This document shows, piece after piece, positions 12,082-25,298 of a stretch of 64,000 nt of DNA. Made by a program: the position numbers and the translations under genes. Location of the stretch: the NCBI GenBank assembly GCA_013350335.1, contig CM023540.1, positions 55,614,905-55,678,904 of the forward strand. The letters run 5' to 3'. The stretch's first letter is position 1. The number at the start of each line of letters is the position of its first letter. Source of the stretch: Chimonanthus salicifolius. Lineage: Eukaryota; Streptophyta; Magnoliopsida; Laurales; Calycanthaceae. The notes beneath the pieces were generated by a model. It saw only the letters and a program-made list of their open reading frames with translations. It had not been told where the DNA came from and ran no database searches.

Positions 12082-13111
12082 ATTGGTTCTATAAATATCT
12101 ATCCTAGTTGTATGTCATTTCCCCTCTCTCTCTTTTCACAACCTCAATCACTATGATTGGTTGTTTTAGATTCCCAAGTGTAAGCACAAGAGAGAGAGTG
12201 ATCCTTTTGTTGGCCCTTGTTTAAGCTCTCTGATAATGATGAGGGTCCAATGGATTTGCACAAGGATATCAACTGGTTGCACAAAGATTGATATTTATAG
12301 AAAAGGCAACCAGTTGTTGAATCTGTCATGTACTGACAGGTAGGGTGCACCGAGGTGTCGGTGACTAAGAATATTACCGTTCAACAACCCGACCATTGCG
12401 TATTAAATGCACTCCCAACAGTTTAATTATTAACCGGTCGACAGGTCGGTGTTACCGATGGGTCGACAATCATGGTACCTAGAGGTCAGTCCATACAAGG
12501 GTCTCGATCTGGGGCAATACCATGCAGAAAGAGTTTCATGTCTCGAAACTTATCCTGCCCAAAGCAACGTAGAGCCCTTTACCGAGGGGTCGGTCCTAGT
12601 ACTCTCGATCGGTTTAGAAATACCGAGATGTCTATTTTCTCAAGATCCCATTTGAGTTCAAAGACCAGAACTAGCAAGTTTTTCATCGACGAGTCGTTGA
12701 CCACGAGGGGTCGTTAAGTTCATCACCGAGGGGTCAGTGCATACTAGACTCTCGATTAGAGGCATACCCAGAATGACAGTTCAATGTTCCAAAACCTTTG
12801 TCAATCTGGCCGACCAGTCTTTGACCTCGATGGGTCAATCATGTCTCCACTGAGGGGTCGGTGAGAACAACTAGTCGAGCTGACACTGAACTTAATTTCA
12901 TATTTCCAATTTCGCTTCCAATTCACTATGAAGCTTCATCTCTAGGCTTTTTATGACTTTGCCATTTGTTCAAGTAAGCCTAGGAATGATCCTCCTAAGG
13001 TGTGAGTACCACCTAAAGTCATCTATGGCCAAATACATGTTTTGTGATGTCATAACGATGAGCTTTGATTTGGTGGAGCAGGATCTTCACTCTTGATCAC
13101 CTTCAGTCTTC
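12082..13111 (-). mobile_element. LTR-like region with GGGTCGGT array, - strand
   Basis: No gene. A TATA-like box CTATAAATAT lies on the - strand at 12291-12300 and is followed by CT/GA-rich leader DNA down to about 12,120, as in a U3-R boundary. Upstream of it (12,430-12,860) is an array of diverged units with the core CCGAGGGGTCGGT or CGATGGGTC. Terminal TG/CA ends and target duplications could not be fixed, so limits are approximate. Confidence 0.4.
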
Positions 13112-13456
13112 ATGATTCTAGTAAGTACTACTTCCCGAGTCATGGAATTGACAAGCTTAGGGACTCAGCAAAGTCGGGGCTCTAACGGTGAACAACCACG
13201 TCAAGAGGGAGTACATGTTGATCAAATACCTGAAGACCAAGCTCCTCAACTTCAACAGCGCCTAGCTTCCCTAGAAAGAAATATTGCACAGTTGCATGAA
13301 TATTATGAGACGAACATGGTTGAGATTCGCGAAACTCAAGACAAGCATGTTCTATGGCTGCGGCAGATTCTAGATATGTTGAGCTGCAGGTGTTCCGATG
13401 CCGATACTCCTTCCCCCTCTCGTCAGACCAGATCATCTCGCCAAACCAGATCGTGA
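13112..13456 (+). pseudogene. Coiled-coil frame of probable retroelement origin
   Basis: A 114-residue frame. Residues about 46-90 look like an amphipathic helix (QQRLASLERNIAQLHEYY onward) and the tail is rich in Ser/Arg/Thr. It has no catalytic motif and no zinc knuckle. It sits between LTR-like DNA and copia 3' internal DNA, and its layout resembles the remnant at 2289-2589. I do not recognise the family; a gag N-terminal piece is the simplest reading. Confidence 0.3.
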
Positions 13457-14779
13457 TAGACCTCTTGGAGGAATCATTTTATTTCTTATGGTCTTTTGGG
13501 CTATATGTTTGTATTATGGTTGGATGTACACATTTTGGGTATGTTGACCTTTCTGGTCAAATTTTGGGATTTCCATTTTGTATTTAAACTCTCGACATGT
13601 AATATTTTACAAATATGGTAACGTTCAAACTCTAAATGGCTATAGTTATATATTCTATGAGTTGAATGTTTGCCATAATGCTCATGTGATGGAATGTTCG
13701 AAAGTTTTGATGATTGATGAGATGTGTGGTATTTTGAATGGGCTAGTTGGTCTTCTTAAATACTCATGCTTGTATATGCTAAATCAATTTATTGTGTTTA
13801 TGAAGTATGGTGTATCTTGCATCTGTCTTTATGATGGCTTGCAATAATTGGTGTATATCTTCTCTTTTTCTCATGAAAATATGGAGATGTCCCTATGTGC
13901 TTCATGGTCATCTCATTTTCATTTTGGCAACATGTGCTCATTTTTTCCACATGGTATCATTGATAAGCCTAAATAGTTAAATCTATATACCTTATGTTGT
14001 TATGTGGAATTGGCTTAAACTTCCCTTTGCTCTCCCTCTCTCTTCCTATTACATTTGCATCACTCATCACATATTGCTCTTATATAGTTATATATGTTTA
14101 AATGAATGATGGGATGCCATAATGTGTACATCTAAACCTCTGTCATACTCCAATATTACGGGGGAGTAAATATGGAAACTTAAATGACAAGGTTTATGAT
14201 CACTTGGAGAAGTTATACTTATTCAAATGACCCTTGCCAGCTTGTGCTCCATGGAAAGTACTTGAAATGGCCCTTTATCAATTTTTGACCAAAAGGGGAA
14301 GAAGGGGGGGGGGGGGGGGGGGGGGGGGGGGATTAAAATACTGGAGACACAATTTTTTTCATGGAAAAAAACTTTTGAAGGGGCCAATACATGAAAAATG
14401 GGGGAGAAACAAAAATTCAATATTGGTATCGAAGACAGGGGGAACAAATGTGATTTTAAGATATGCTTTAAAATTAAACACATATTGTTTCTTATCACTA
14501 ACCATTGGGGAGATCATTTTCCATCAAGAGTATGCAGTTTATGTTGTGCTTACAGGAATATCACAGGCATATTCCAACGGGGAGCCGCCATGAGCCTTCA
14601 AGCCTTCAGACCATAATGCAGTCATGTCCAAGTGTATTGGGATTATTGTATTTTTGTACTTGGCATATATTTGAACTTGCTAAAGTTTGTAATTGTATTT
14701 GGGTTAAAGTTTGTAATTGTATTTGGGTCTGTATAGAGTATTTTCTAGATTTTGTCACAAAATTGACAAAGGGGGAGAT
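13457..14779 (+). mobile_element. Ty1/copia 3' internal non-coding region
   Basis: T/G-rich, gene-free DNA that ends in the same layout as 5725-6192. It has ATCAATTTTTGACCAAAAGG near 14,278, purine blocks, a GGGGAG block near 14,400, and the polypurine tract GACAAAGGGGGAGAT just before an LTR start at 14780. It includes a 28-nt G run at 14304-14331. A repeated unit GTAATTGTATTTGGGT occurs twice near 14,690-14,728. Several short open frames here have no recognisable content. Confidence 0.55.
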
Positions 14780-15060
14780 TGTTGGCATAAAAGTTAAATT
14801 TGTCTCCCTTGAATCAGATTGAGTTTCCAATTCCGTAACTGTGTCAGACTGAGTCTTGAGCTGTCAATTTCTTTGACTAGGTCATGATCATCTGGGTCCA
14901 AGGCCGCACCTCTGGAAGAGATGCAAAGTAAAATCAAGCTTGACGCTCTAGAACATGCGAAGATTGAAAGGCAATGCACTGAAATCTGAAGATCCTCTGT
15001 TTGCCATCCATCACAGGTATATGGACCAAAGGACTAACCTAGAAGTCTTAAAAGCCTTTT
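14780..15060 (+). mobile_element. Ty1/copia LTR, 5' part only
   Basis: Starts TGTTGGCATAAAAG after a polypurine tract, as the LTRs at 6193 and 38679 do. It shares with the 38679 copy the nearby AATTCCGTAACTG/AATTCCATGACC block. No copia-type CACCCCC end follows; from about 15,060 the sequence resembles a different LTR, so the copy is truncated. The right limit is approximate. Confidence 0.5.
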
Positions 15061-16102
15061 GGTTAAAATTGGAATATTACATACTTGGTTTCTAACTCCA
15101 TTCCCTGCCCTGTGGAGAGTTCCTGTTATCTACCAAGCGGTTGTGGTTGTCGTTGAGGAGTATAGCGCCTCACATGCTACGCAATGTAGGTCACTCTCAC
15201 GACTATTTTGTACAATTGGTGTGCAGTATTACGTAGGGTTAGATACTTGTGATCCCTATTTGTGCGGTACTAACTTAGTAAGACGTATTGAGCAGGGTTA
15301 GATACTTGTGGGCCCTACTAGAGTGGTTCTAATTTGGTAAGTCGTATATTGATCACCTTAGAGCTGACTTAATCAACAGAGTGGTGAGGGACACGGGTTG
15401 AGGTAGATTATCTGTGCTGTATAGAGATCTTCCACTTGTAAGTCGTGGCTTATCTCCCTCAAGGGATCATGATATTTTGACAGCCGTTCCATAGAGGTGT
15501 CTTTAGGTGGACATTGTGTTCACGTTGATGAAATTGGTGTCCTTGGGTGGACATTATGTTCATGTTGATGAGATAGAGATGTCCTTCAATAACATCAGTG
15601 TGTCCACATTGATGACATTGATAGCATGACATGATAGCATAGCCTTATTTATATTACATTTCATATATTATTATCATTATGTGGGTGCGTGAGTGTGTAG
15701 CATGCAAATTTCCTCACTGAGTATTATTTGTACTCACTTCGTTACAATTTTAGGTAATGTTGCGCCAGATGGGTCCGAGGGACCCCGAAGAAGAGTTTAG
15801 TTATTATGCTGGTTTAAACGCCCTAAATAATTGAGTTGATTATTTTATTTATTTATTTGATTTGAGTTGATGACGTTGTTATTACTATGTTATTCTTTGA
15901 GGGTTTGTTGTAATAAATTCTAAAATGTTTGATAACATTTATGGTAGAGAATTTATATCCCCTTTGAGATGTTAATGGTATTTAAAATCATTTATGGATT
16001 TCTAGTTTGAGTTGTTAGCACACGTGTGTTTCCCACGTATGATATTGGAGAAAGTAAATATATTTCGTGTCACATGCCTATGTTTTGGGTCAGGGTGTGA
16101 CA
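15061..16102 (+). mobile_element. 3' part of another LTR family
   Basis: Gene-free. It has LTR-like tandem units near 15,230-15,340 (TTAGATACTTGTGnnCCCTA twice) and 15,480-15,600 (TGGACATTnTGTTCAnGTTGATG twice). Next come a C/A block with ACTCACTTCGTTACAATTTTAG near 15,735 and an end GGGTGTGACA at 16102. The matching TGTCACACC start was not found, so this is a 5'-truncated piece. Confidence 0.4.
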
Positions 16103-16976
16103 ACGACATAATAGATTGAAAAGAAATATGTAAATAAAAAAGAAAGAAGATGTCGAGATATCGCCCATTCACATGCACCGTCCTATGTATTGCTTATTTT
16201 ACCTCTTCCAATCACTATAAATACATGCCATGGGGTGGAGGAAAATCATTTGAGGAAGAGGCCTAAGGTGAACATTGAAGTAAGAAGGATTGAAGATCAA
16301 GAATTCAAGGGTGATGTTCGAATTTTACATTGGTTTCTAGGTTGGCATTTTTAAATTTAATTCTTGTAATCTTGTATTTTTAATTAAAAAATCCTTTCAT
16401 TGTGATTCTTTATTTTTTTCCCATCATTAATAAAATTCAAGGTGTGCTTTTAGATTTATTGTTTTCCAATTTTCGAATTACACATGGTGATTGTTTGATT
16501 TTATTTTCTTTCTTTTTATGAATTTATGTTGGAAATTATTCTAAGATTTTCAAGGAAAATGTGAAATAATTAGGTTGGTGGAATTTGATTTTTTTTCTAA
16601 TCTAAGGATCCTTTTAGGAGTGGATGACATTTTAGATTTGGAATTACAAGTGGAAATTCTACCTAGGCCTAAGGCTTGAGTTCAAATTTCTTGTCTAATA
16701 GAATTCATATTTTTCATAATTAGAATTTTAATGGAAGAAAGGCTTGAATGTATGTTTGTTAATTTACGTGAGCTCCACGGTCTAGGCCTTGATTTTATTT
16801 TTCTTAAAATATGGGATATGATGCCATCTTAGATTGCTTGACTCAATTCAATTGTAAATATGTATATAATTTGTTTTTGTTTTTATTTTTATTCATAAAC
16901 TCAATTTTTGTGAAATATTGGAACTAGATTGAAATTTGATATGAGTGTTTTAATTTTGTTAATCCTAAGTTATACT
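16103..16976. other. Gene-free AT-rich host DNA
   Basis: No open frame of note. A TATA-like TATAAATA lies at 16216-16223 on the + strand, followed by a purine-rich leader, so this may be an old promoter or LTR remnant. The same unit resumes at 25,720, because the LTR-II solo at 16982-25714 interrupts it. Confidence 0.4.
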
Positions 16977-17199
16977 GAGGTTGTAAGGACCCAGAGTTGT
17001 AACTCCATAATTCATGTGTAATTTTTACTTAATGAATGAAATGAATTGTGAGATTTTTATTCAAGAATGAAAATGAATGCAAAATGAATGAGATTTGAAT
17101 GTGTATTGAAAGAAATATGAAAAGAACTCATCTGAGAGCACGTAAGTTTGATAGTGCTTCCCCAACCCAAATCTTGAATTTCCAAACCGATGCATCAAA

Positions 17200-18365
17200 A
17201 TGGTCGATGTATCGGTAAAAGCCCGAGGTGAGAGTAAAGTGGGTAGAAAGCCACCCAGAGGGACATATCGACTAGGTCGATATGTCTTAGAACCTAATCT
17301 TTGGACATATCGACAAAGTCGATGTGTCAAGCGTGTCTAGTGTTTTGAATAAAATATGCCCACCTATTGCCGCCCATGCACCCCTTTTCTTTCATTAGAT
17401 GCATGGCTGCTCTCACACGTCAACCTCATCTACCACCCACTCATTTATGAGTCAAGGGAAACCAAAGGAGAGAAAAAAAAAAAAGAGAAGAGGTAAATAA
17501 AGAAAGAAGGAGAGGAAAATAAGAGAAAGAAATAAAGGAGGAAAAAATGAAGAGAAGATAATAAATAAATAAAGAAAAAAAGAAGGAGAAGAAAACGCCG
17601 CCTCCTCTCACTCACCTCTTAATCATCAGTTTCGGCGGTGAGCCCTCTCCCCTCTTCACCAACTCCATCTACTTCGAGGAAGAAAAGAAAACAAAGCAAA
17701 GAAGAGGGAAGCAAACAAGGAGGAAGAAATGAGCTCAAATTGTGAAGCTCATCCTTTGTTCATTCGAGAAAGCTCACACATATCTCGAGGTAGGTACATT
17801 TTCATTATGATTTCAAGTAAAATAAATAGACTAGGGTGTTTAGAAACATGTATGTACAAACCTGGAAGAAAATGACCAAGAATGAAGAACATGCAAATGG
17901 AAGGAAAGGCATGGAAGATGGATCCATGGCTTTCGGACTCAACCCAGGATGATGCATTTGTATAGTCGATGTGTTGATCTAGAACCCAGGAAGATGCAAC
18001 GACAACGTCGACATATCATCCTAGGAGTAAAGAACGAATGGAAGAAAACAAATAAAATGACTTAGACCCAGTACGACACATCGACCATCGATGTGTCGAG
18101 AAATCCCTGAACAGTATGTTAATGCAGATAATGTGTTGAAATGTTTCAAGAACTGACTGGACCTAGGACGACATCTCGGCAGTCACGATTTGTCGGCCTG
18201 GGAGTAAAAGAGAAATGGAAATGAGAAAATACAGTAGTGCAGACAAGCCTAGGGTGACATATCGACCAAGTCGATGTGTCAGCCTTGGAAAGATAAAAGT
18301 GAAAACAAAAATTGACGAAGAAGGAACAAATCTCAGTGGACACATCGACTGTGTCGATGTGCCTA
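17200..18365. repeat. Palindromic ACATCGAC array in LTR-II copy A
   Basis: Several units of the form ACAYATCGACnnnGTCGAYRTGT occur near 17,265, 17,305, 18,075, 18,255 and 18,342, and another at 21,035 beyond the nested LTR. The unit near 18,342-18,362 has 9-bp arms CACATCGAC and GTCGATGTG around a 3-nt spacer. Spacing is irregular, roughly 40-700 bp. No gene lies here; the small Ser/Arg-containing frames are chance frames. Confidence 0.75.
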
Positions 18366-18382
18366 CAAATCTCTGGTGGATG

Positions 18383-20987
18383 TGCAACGCCCCGCCCCTT
18401 TTCACTATGCTTTCCGAAAATCAGAGTCTATTTTTTTTTTAAAAGAGTGATAGAGAGCGGGACGTTATCACGCTAGCTAAGTCTGAACTTCTAAAGTCCG
18501 ACCCTTAACTGGCCAACCCTATGTGTACATGGACTAAGTCCATGAAAACGGTTCACACATAACAATATAAACATGCGGATTAAAATCATAACTGCGGAAT
18601 TATAATAGAATCTAATTCTATTACATTTTAGATAGCAAAATACTTCAAGTCTTTAATCAATAATTAACATAACATAATTATCCAACTAAACATCCAACCA
18701 TAGCAAATTATCTAAATTATTATATGCCTGAAGTCTAGTTACTCAAATTACAATTTCATAAGTAACTTAATCAAAATAAAAACTAATAGCATCCAATCTC
18801 CTATGCTTGGCCCTTTTTGCGTTCATCGTTTCCCTCGTTTCCTGTATCATCCACTAGGGTAGAAGTAGGGCGTTAGAACAACACGCCCAGTAGGTATTCC
18901 AATTAGGGCTAACACATGGTTAGCACAAAACATATATAATAATATCATAATGTCAAAAACCATATAACCATGCCATGTCATGATGTCAAATGCAATGAGT
19001 CCCACCCATCACAAGTACATATAAGTACCCCCACATTGGTCTTTCGGACACCCCGACGGAGTGTGGCCCCTCCGATTTCTTCTTGATGGAAATGCACATC
19101 AAGGTATCCCACATAGGTTTTTCGGACGCCCCGACGGAGTGTGGCCCCTCCGGTTACATATCCTTCACCCCATGCCATGCATGAGATGCTAATGAAACAC
19201 ATGCTATTTTATATTGTAAACATAGCATTAAAACTTCACAATTGAAACATATCTTTTACAACGTAAATTCATCAAAATAAGATAAAAACATTGTACATAA
19301 ACCAATGGTTTCAAAGAGGTGGAATCCTACCAAAGACCACTAACGTGTCCTTGCACTTTCGTCGGGTAACCGCTCACGATCATACACACCTTATGAGGTC
19401 CCATTACCTTATAATATATCAATCAATTAAAACCATGTCCCATTTGATTTACAATAATGTCCCAAGTCCATAAACCCAACTTGTGGGGTTCAGCCATACA
19501 ACATGGTCGAACCTCACTTCCTTAATTTGGTGCCTTTCTTTTAGTCTTTTGATCTTTAAATTAACCCAAGATCATGCCATCTTTGATTCATAAATTTAAT
19601 CACCTATACAACAATTACATAACCTTGATAACAACAAAGTCCACAAAACAATCCCCATGGGGTTCGGCCATACACCATGGCCGAACCCATGGTCCATTAC
19701 TTTCACTTATTTACAATATTGCCATGGTTTCCACCACCTTATGTTTAGGTCCAAAATTGATCCATACATAATTCATTCACCATTTACAACCTTCATGCCA
19801 AATTAGATTCAAAAATACTATCCATGGGGTTCAGCCATACACCATGGCCGAAACCATGATCTTTCATTTTAGCCTATAATTACAACTTTGCCATCCTTTC
19901 CATGATCTAACTATATGAATATAATTCCATAATTCTTTATGTGGTTCGGCCATACCCCTTGGCTGAACCCATGGTCTAAGGTTCTTTACCAACAACCTTC
20001 CATTTAAACCCTTTTAAAACATACATAATATTCCATGGTTTTCATCCTTAAAAATCCATTAAACATAACCAATGTCCTTCCATGGGGTTCGGCCATACAA
20101 CATGGCCGAACCCTATGGTTCATCATCTTCCCTTAAATTACCATAATCATTCCCTAATTTTTCTTCCATGGGGTTCGGCCATACACCATGGCCGAACCCT
20201 ATGGTTCCTTTCTTTAAACAAAATTATCAAAATACTTACCGGTTCCGCGACTCCTCCGATTTTCCTTCGCTCCGCCTTGTTCTTCCAATCCTTTTCTTCC
20301 TTAGCCTCTTTCTACTTGATCTTTCACACAGCTGGCTGCCCTCTTTGATTGTGTATGCCGTGTGCCCCTCTTGCCTCTCCTTTATAAAACTTCCAATAGG
20401 TCCTATATTTAGAAGATGCCATGCGCCCCTTCAATTTAGCAATTGCCTAGTGCCATTTTTAACAAAGGAAGGACCCCTTTTAAAGAGATTCCAGCGCATC
20501 ATCTTGGATGTGCAAATCCCACACACGGCCAAGCAATCTATGTTTAATTTTTTAGACATCTTCTTTATATGGATTAGGCAATTGGATGTCATTGCCTAAT
20601 CCAACTCATCTAGGCGTGTTGCCCATTTTGGACAAACCTTGGTCGACTAACCTCCTTGATTTTTGTATGCGTGTGTCCCTTGTTTATAGATATTGCATTA
20701 CCATTTTAATCCAGCTCCATTTAATTAGGCTTGAACCCACTTGGTGGTCAACCAAGTTAACCACGACCCATTGGGTCCCAATTGGGCATTTTGGCCCAAA
20801 TAGCAACATTGACCCAATTAAATGTGCCTTACCCATTTACTTTAAATTGAACCTTATACCATAACCGTTGGATCCTAATTGGGCCATTGACCCAACACCT
20901 TACCCATCTAAGGTTCATATCTGTTTATTCACAATTAAAATGGCAAATTCCGTAAATATTGATAACATGGAATTCCGAAGTGTTACA
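18383..20987 (-). mobile_element. Solo LTR-I copy 4 (2605 bp, TSD GGATG)
   Basis: On the + strand it runs from TGCAACGCCCCGCC (usual TGTAAC with one change) to GAAGTGTTACA. Perfect 5-bp duplications GGATG lie at 18378-18382 and 20988-20992. It contains two CCCCGACGGAGTGTGGCCCC units (about 19,025-19,155), six GGTTCGGCC hairpins (for example 19660-19688), a GTAAGT donor-like motif on the - strand (20234-20239) and a TATA-like box. It has no coding content. Confidence 0.95.
20381..20390 (-). promoter_or_regulatory. Candidate TATA box of LTR-I copy 4
   Basis: Reads GTTTTATAAA on the - strand. Downstream on that strand is a purine-rich leader and, about 145 bp on, the conserved GGAGGAGTCG...GTAAGT block. 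This fits a U3/R promoter of an LTR, but the start site is inferred, not seen. Confidence 0.4.
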
Positions 20988-21962
20988 GGATGTATCGACT
21001 AGGCCGACGTGTCGCCTCTGTATACAGTTCGACGTACCGATAGAGTCGATGTGTCGAACTGGGAGATAGACAGTTTTTCAAGCTTAAACATATATGATGA
21101 TGATCATAGGTTTGGACCACCTAGAGTTTACCAATATTGGTAAACTGACCAGTAGGTTTCAGATAATCCCTTAATAAATCAATTGATGGGAATTTACGAA
21201 CTTAGTGATGAATTGTTATATTTTGATACATGGAATTAAATGAAGAACCGGAGGGAACCCCAACACCGTATGCACCACCGCGTGATTCCTACTCCTCCGC
21301 TAATTTTTCCCCAATCAAGTAGGTTTTCCTACATTGTTGAAGCACATGAGTGAGATAAATGTCTTGTTATATTTGACTCTTTTAAAATCATAAGTTTTAA
21401 ATTATAAAAATGTTATTATTTCAACGTGAATTATATGGAATTATATGATGTATGGTTTTTTCATCATATTGCATGCATGTTCCTCATGCATGATTGCATG
21501 GGAGGGAATTGCATTACCGAACCAAAAATGAAATGTCTGGACATTGCTTGGTCTCATGTATAAGGATATTGATGAGATAATACAAATGTTGTACTTTGGC
21601 AACATCCATGATTGTAAATATTACAGCTTGATATTGGGCCAAAGAGCCTCTAGGAAGGTCCCAAAACCCTGCTCAAAAGGAGGAGTCCACACTCCACCGA
21701 TAGTCTCGATTAATTTGTGGATGGGTAACAGGACCCTCGTAGTTGCCGCCTCAAATGTTGTTAGACATAATTGGCCAATGATAAACTAGTTGGTTGAGAT
21801 GACTAGTGTGATTGATACATAGGCATGGAAAGGCATTCATTAATACATGGCACCCATGGCATGGCATTTCTTGAGAAATTTCAAGTTTTATTAGAATATG
21901 TGTTTTATACCACGTTATAAATGATATTTGCGAAAGATGTATCATGTTTTCCCAATGAGTAA

Positions 21963-24900
21963 TGTAACACCCCGGATTTTCAAATTATTAATATATATGA
22001 AAATTAACCATTTACTTTGTGAATCATTAGATATGGATCTTATATGGGTAATGTGTTTGGTCATTGGCCCAATTAGGACCCAATGGTTTTGGAATTGGTT
22101 TCAATAAAAATTAAATGAGGTTGAATTTAATTAGTAATGCAATATTATATAAATAAGGAATGGGATAATTGTGCATGGCCGATTATTAGGTTGCATATCC
22201 ATGTTTATAAGCATAAAGATTTTAGGATTGGAAAAAAGATTATATTGGCCATATATGAGATGTGCACATGATGTGTTGGAGTATTTTTTTTAAAAGGAGA
22301 CTTTTTCTTTCTTAAAGAGTGAAACTAGGGGATTAATAATTAAAGAAGGTTTCCAAATAGAAATAGGATTGCCTTGCCGTGTGGGAGTCATGCGCCAAAA
22401 GGGATCCTTCCCTTGGTAAAAAAAGTCAATTGCCATTTCAATAAAGATTGGCCGAGTGTGAAGTTTTTAATAAAATGAGAGACATAGAGGGGCGCACGGC
22501 TTACACACCATAGCCAAATTTTCTTTCTCTCTCAAGTCTCATTCTCAGCAATACATCAAGAGAAGGAGAAGGCAGCCAACAAGAGGGAAAGATCAAGAAG
22601 GAAAAGGATTAGAAGAGCAAGAACAACCGAGGGAAAACCGGAGGAGTCGTGAAACCGGTAAGTGGTTTTTATATTTTTGTTTAAGATAAGGAACCACCAT
22701 GGCCGAACCCCATGGAAGAAGATTGATAGATGATTTGATAATTTTAATGGAAACATGAACCATAGGGTTCGGCCACAGTGCATGGCCGAACCCCATGAAA
22801 GAATATTGATTTAATGTATGGATTTTTTTAATGATGAAAACCTTGGACGGTTAGAATGTTTTTAATTGGATTTATGTTCATGAATTTAGATCATGAAAAC
22901 CATGGAATAATATGATGATGTTAAAGGGTAAAAAGGAGGATAAAAATCATGAACCGGCCGAACCCCATGGAAGAATATAGATGGATTTAATTTGGTGATG
23001 ATTGAATGGAGATCATGACGATGATGGCAATTTTGTAAATATAGGCCAAATTGAAAGATCATGGGTTCGGCCATGGTGTATGGCCGAACCCCATGAGGTC
23101 TTTTATGGATTTAAATTATTAAGGAACTTATGTTGGATTAAATAAATAGGAAGTGAGTAAATGGAAGATCAAGGATTAATAATTGTCAAGATCATGAACC
23201 ATAGGGTTCGGCCATGGTGTATCACCGAACCCCATGGAGGATGTCACTAATTTAGAAAGTATCTAATGATGGATTGTATTTGGAAGGTGGAGATTAAATT
23301 AGAAAATTTCTAATTATCGACTTTTTAATTTTGGACTTTCTAATTATGGAAGGAACCTTGAATTATGATTCAAATATGGAAAGTGATATATTTGGAACTT
23401 AGACATCATGGGTTCGGCCATGTGTATGGCCGAACCCCATGAACCAATTTTATGGGTTTTTATGTCACGGTTAATGGATTATTTTATGAACCAATGTTAT
23501 GGATGGGTTTTGGACATAAACCTAAGGTAATGGCAAAGTTGTAAATACATGCTAAGATGGAAGGTTATCCATGAATGGCAATATTGTAATTTAAATGGAA
23601 TTAAGATATCATATGAATCAAGTTAAATGGATTTTATGAACTTAAGATAGTGATTGGATTAATGGAGAGACAATGATAGAGGTAATGGCATTTTGGTAAT
23701 TAAGTGAAAATAAGGGACCATGGGTTCGGCCATGGTGTATGGCCGAACCCCATGGGGAATGTTTGCTAAGCTTAATGTTTGATGTATCTTAGATGATTAA
23801 TTGGGTTATCATCAGATTAATGCATGAAAATGGTAAGAATGGCATTATTGTAAATATAGTAAAAAATGAAAGACCATGGGTTCGGCCATGGTTTATGGCA
23901 GAACCCCATGGGGATTGTTTTGATGGACTTAGGGTTTATGTATGTGGGATTAAGTAAAAGGGAAGCGATTAAATATTTAACTTAGGGGTTATTGATTAAT
24001 AAACCAAAGAAAGAAATTAAAACAAAAGGGGTGAGGTTCTGCTATGGTGTATGGCCGAGCCCCACAGGTTTGGTTTATGGACTTGGACACTGTTGTAAAT
24101 CAAGTGGGACTGGGTTTTAATTGATTGTTATATTATAAGGTAACAGGACCTCACAAGGTGTGTACAATCGTAAGCGGTTACCGGACGAAAGACGCAAGGA
24201 CACGTTAGCGGTCTTTGCTAGGATTCCACCTCTTTGAAGCCATGGGTTTAATGTACAATGTTTTTATCTTATTTTGATGAATTATATTGCAAAGGATAGG
24301 TTTCAAAATGTGAGTTTTAAATGCTATGTTTATATGATAAAATAGCATGTGTTGGATATGTTTCAAATTGTGATTTTAAATGCTATGTTTAAATGATAAA
24401 ATAGCATGTGTTTTAAATGTGATTTTAAATGCTATGTTTATATGATAAAATAGCATGTGTTTCATTGGCATCTCATGCATGGCATGGGGTGAAAAATATG
24501 TAACTGGAGAGGGCCACAATCCGTCGGGGCGTTTGAAAAATTATGTGGGATACCTTGATGTGCTTTTCCATCAGGAAGAAACCGGAGGGTCCACACTCCG
24601 TCGGGGCGTCCGAAAGACCTATGTGGTGGGTACTTTTATGTACATGTGATGGGTGGGACTCATTGCATTTTTCATCATTGCATGGCATGGTTTATATGGT
24701 TTTTGACATTATGATATTATTACATATGTTTTGTACTAACCATGTGTTAGCCCTAATTGGAATACCTACTGAGCGCGTCGTTCTAACGCCCTACTTCTAC
24801 CCTAGTGGATGGCACAGGAAACCAGGGGAACGATGAACGCAAGGAGGGCCAAGCATAGGAGCTTGGATGATTTAGTTTATATTTTGAATAAAGTTACTTA

Positions 24901-25298
24901 TGGACATGTATTTGAGTAACTAGACTTCGGACATGTAATAACTTAGATGGTTGGATGTTTGATTGGATACTTATGTTACGTTAATTATTGATTAAAGACT
25001 TGATGTACTTTGCTATCTGAAATGGAATAGAACTGGGTTCTATTATGATTCCGCATGTTATGGTTATAATTCCGCAGTTATGATGTTATTCCGCATGTTG
25101 ATATTGTTATGTGTGAACCGTTTTCATGGACTTAGTCCATGCACACATATGGTTGGCCAGTTAAGGGTCGGACTTTAGAAGTTCGGACTTAGCTCGCGTC
25201 GTGACGTCCCGCTCTCTATCACTCTTCATTTATAAAAAATAAAAAATAAACTCTGATTTTCAGGAAGAGAAAGCGAGTGAAAAAGGGCAGGCGTTACA
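21963..25298 (+). mobile_element. Solo LTR-I copy 5 (3336 bp, TSD AGTAA)
   Basis: Starts TGTAACACCCCGG and ends GGCGTTACA, with perfect 5-bp duplications AGTAA at 21958-21962 and 25299-25303. As the intact + strand copy it is the best reference for the family. In order it has an AT-rich 5' part, pyrimidine/purine leader (22,510-22,650), GGAGGAGTCG and GTAAGT (22658-22663), about nine GGTTCGGCC hairpins (22,690-24,060), and the GACCTCACAAGGTGTGTAC block (24,148). These are followed by three repeats of an AAATGCTATGTTTAnATGATAAAATAGCATGTGTT unit (24,328-24,460), two CGTCGGGGCGT units (24,500-24,630) and the 3' palindrome at 25125-25141. Confidence 0.95.
22658..22663 (+). other. Conserved GTAAGT donor-like motif in LTR-I
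   Basis: GTAAGT follows GGAGGAGTCGTGAAACCG. The same block with GTAAGT occurs at the equivalent place in LTR-I copies 3 (9852-9857, -), 4 (20234-20239, -) and 7 (49402-49407, -). It is mutated in copies 1, 6 and 8. It matches the plant 5' splice-site consensus and lies just upstream of the hairpin array. Use as a splice donor is inference. Confidence 0.45.

Noticed and set aside
102..24060. CRISPR-like look of the spaced GGTTCGGCC palindromes
   Set aside because: Spacing is irregular, spacers are long and shared between copies, the units lie in LTRs on both strands and the DNA is from a plant.
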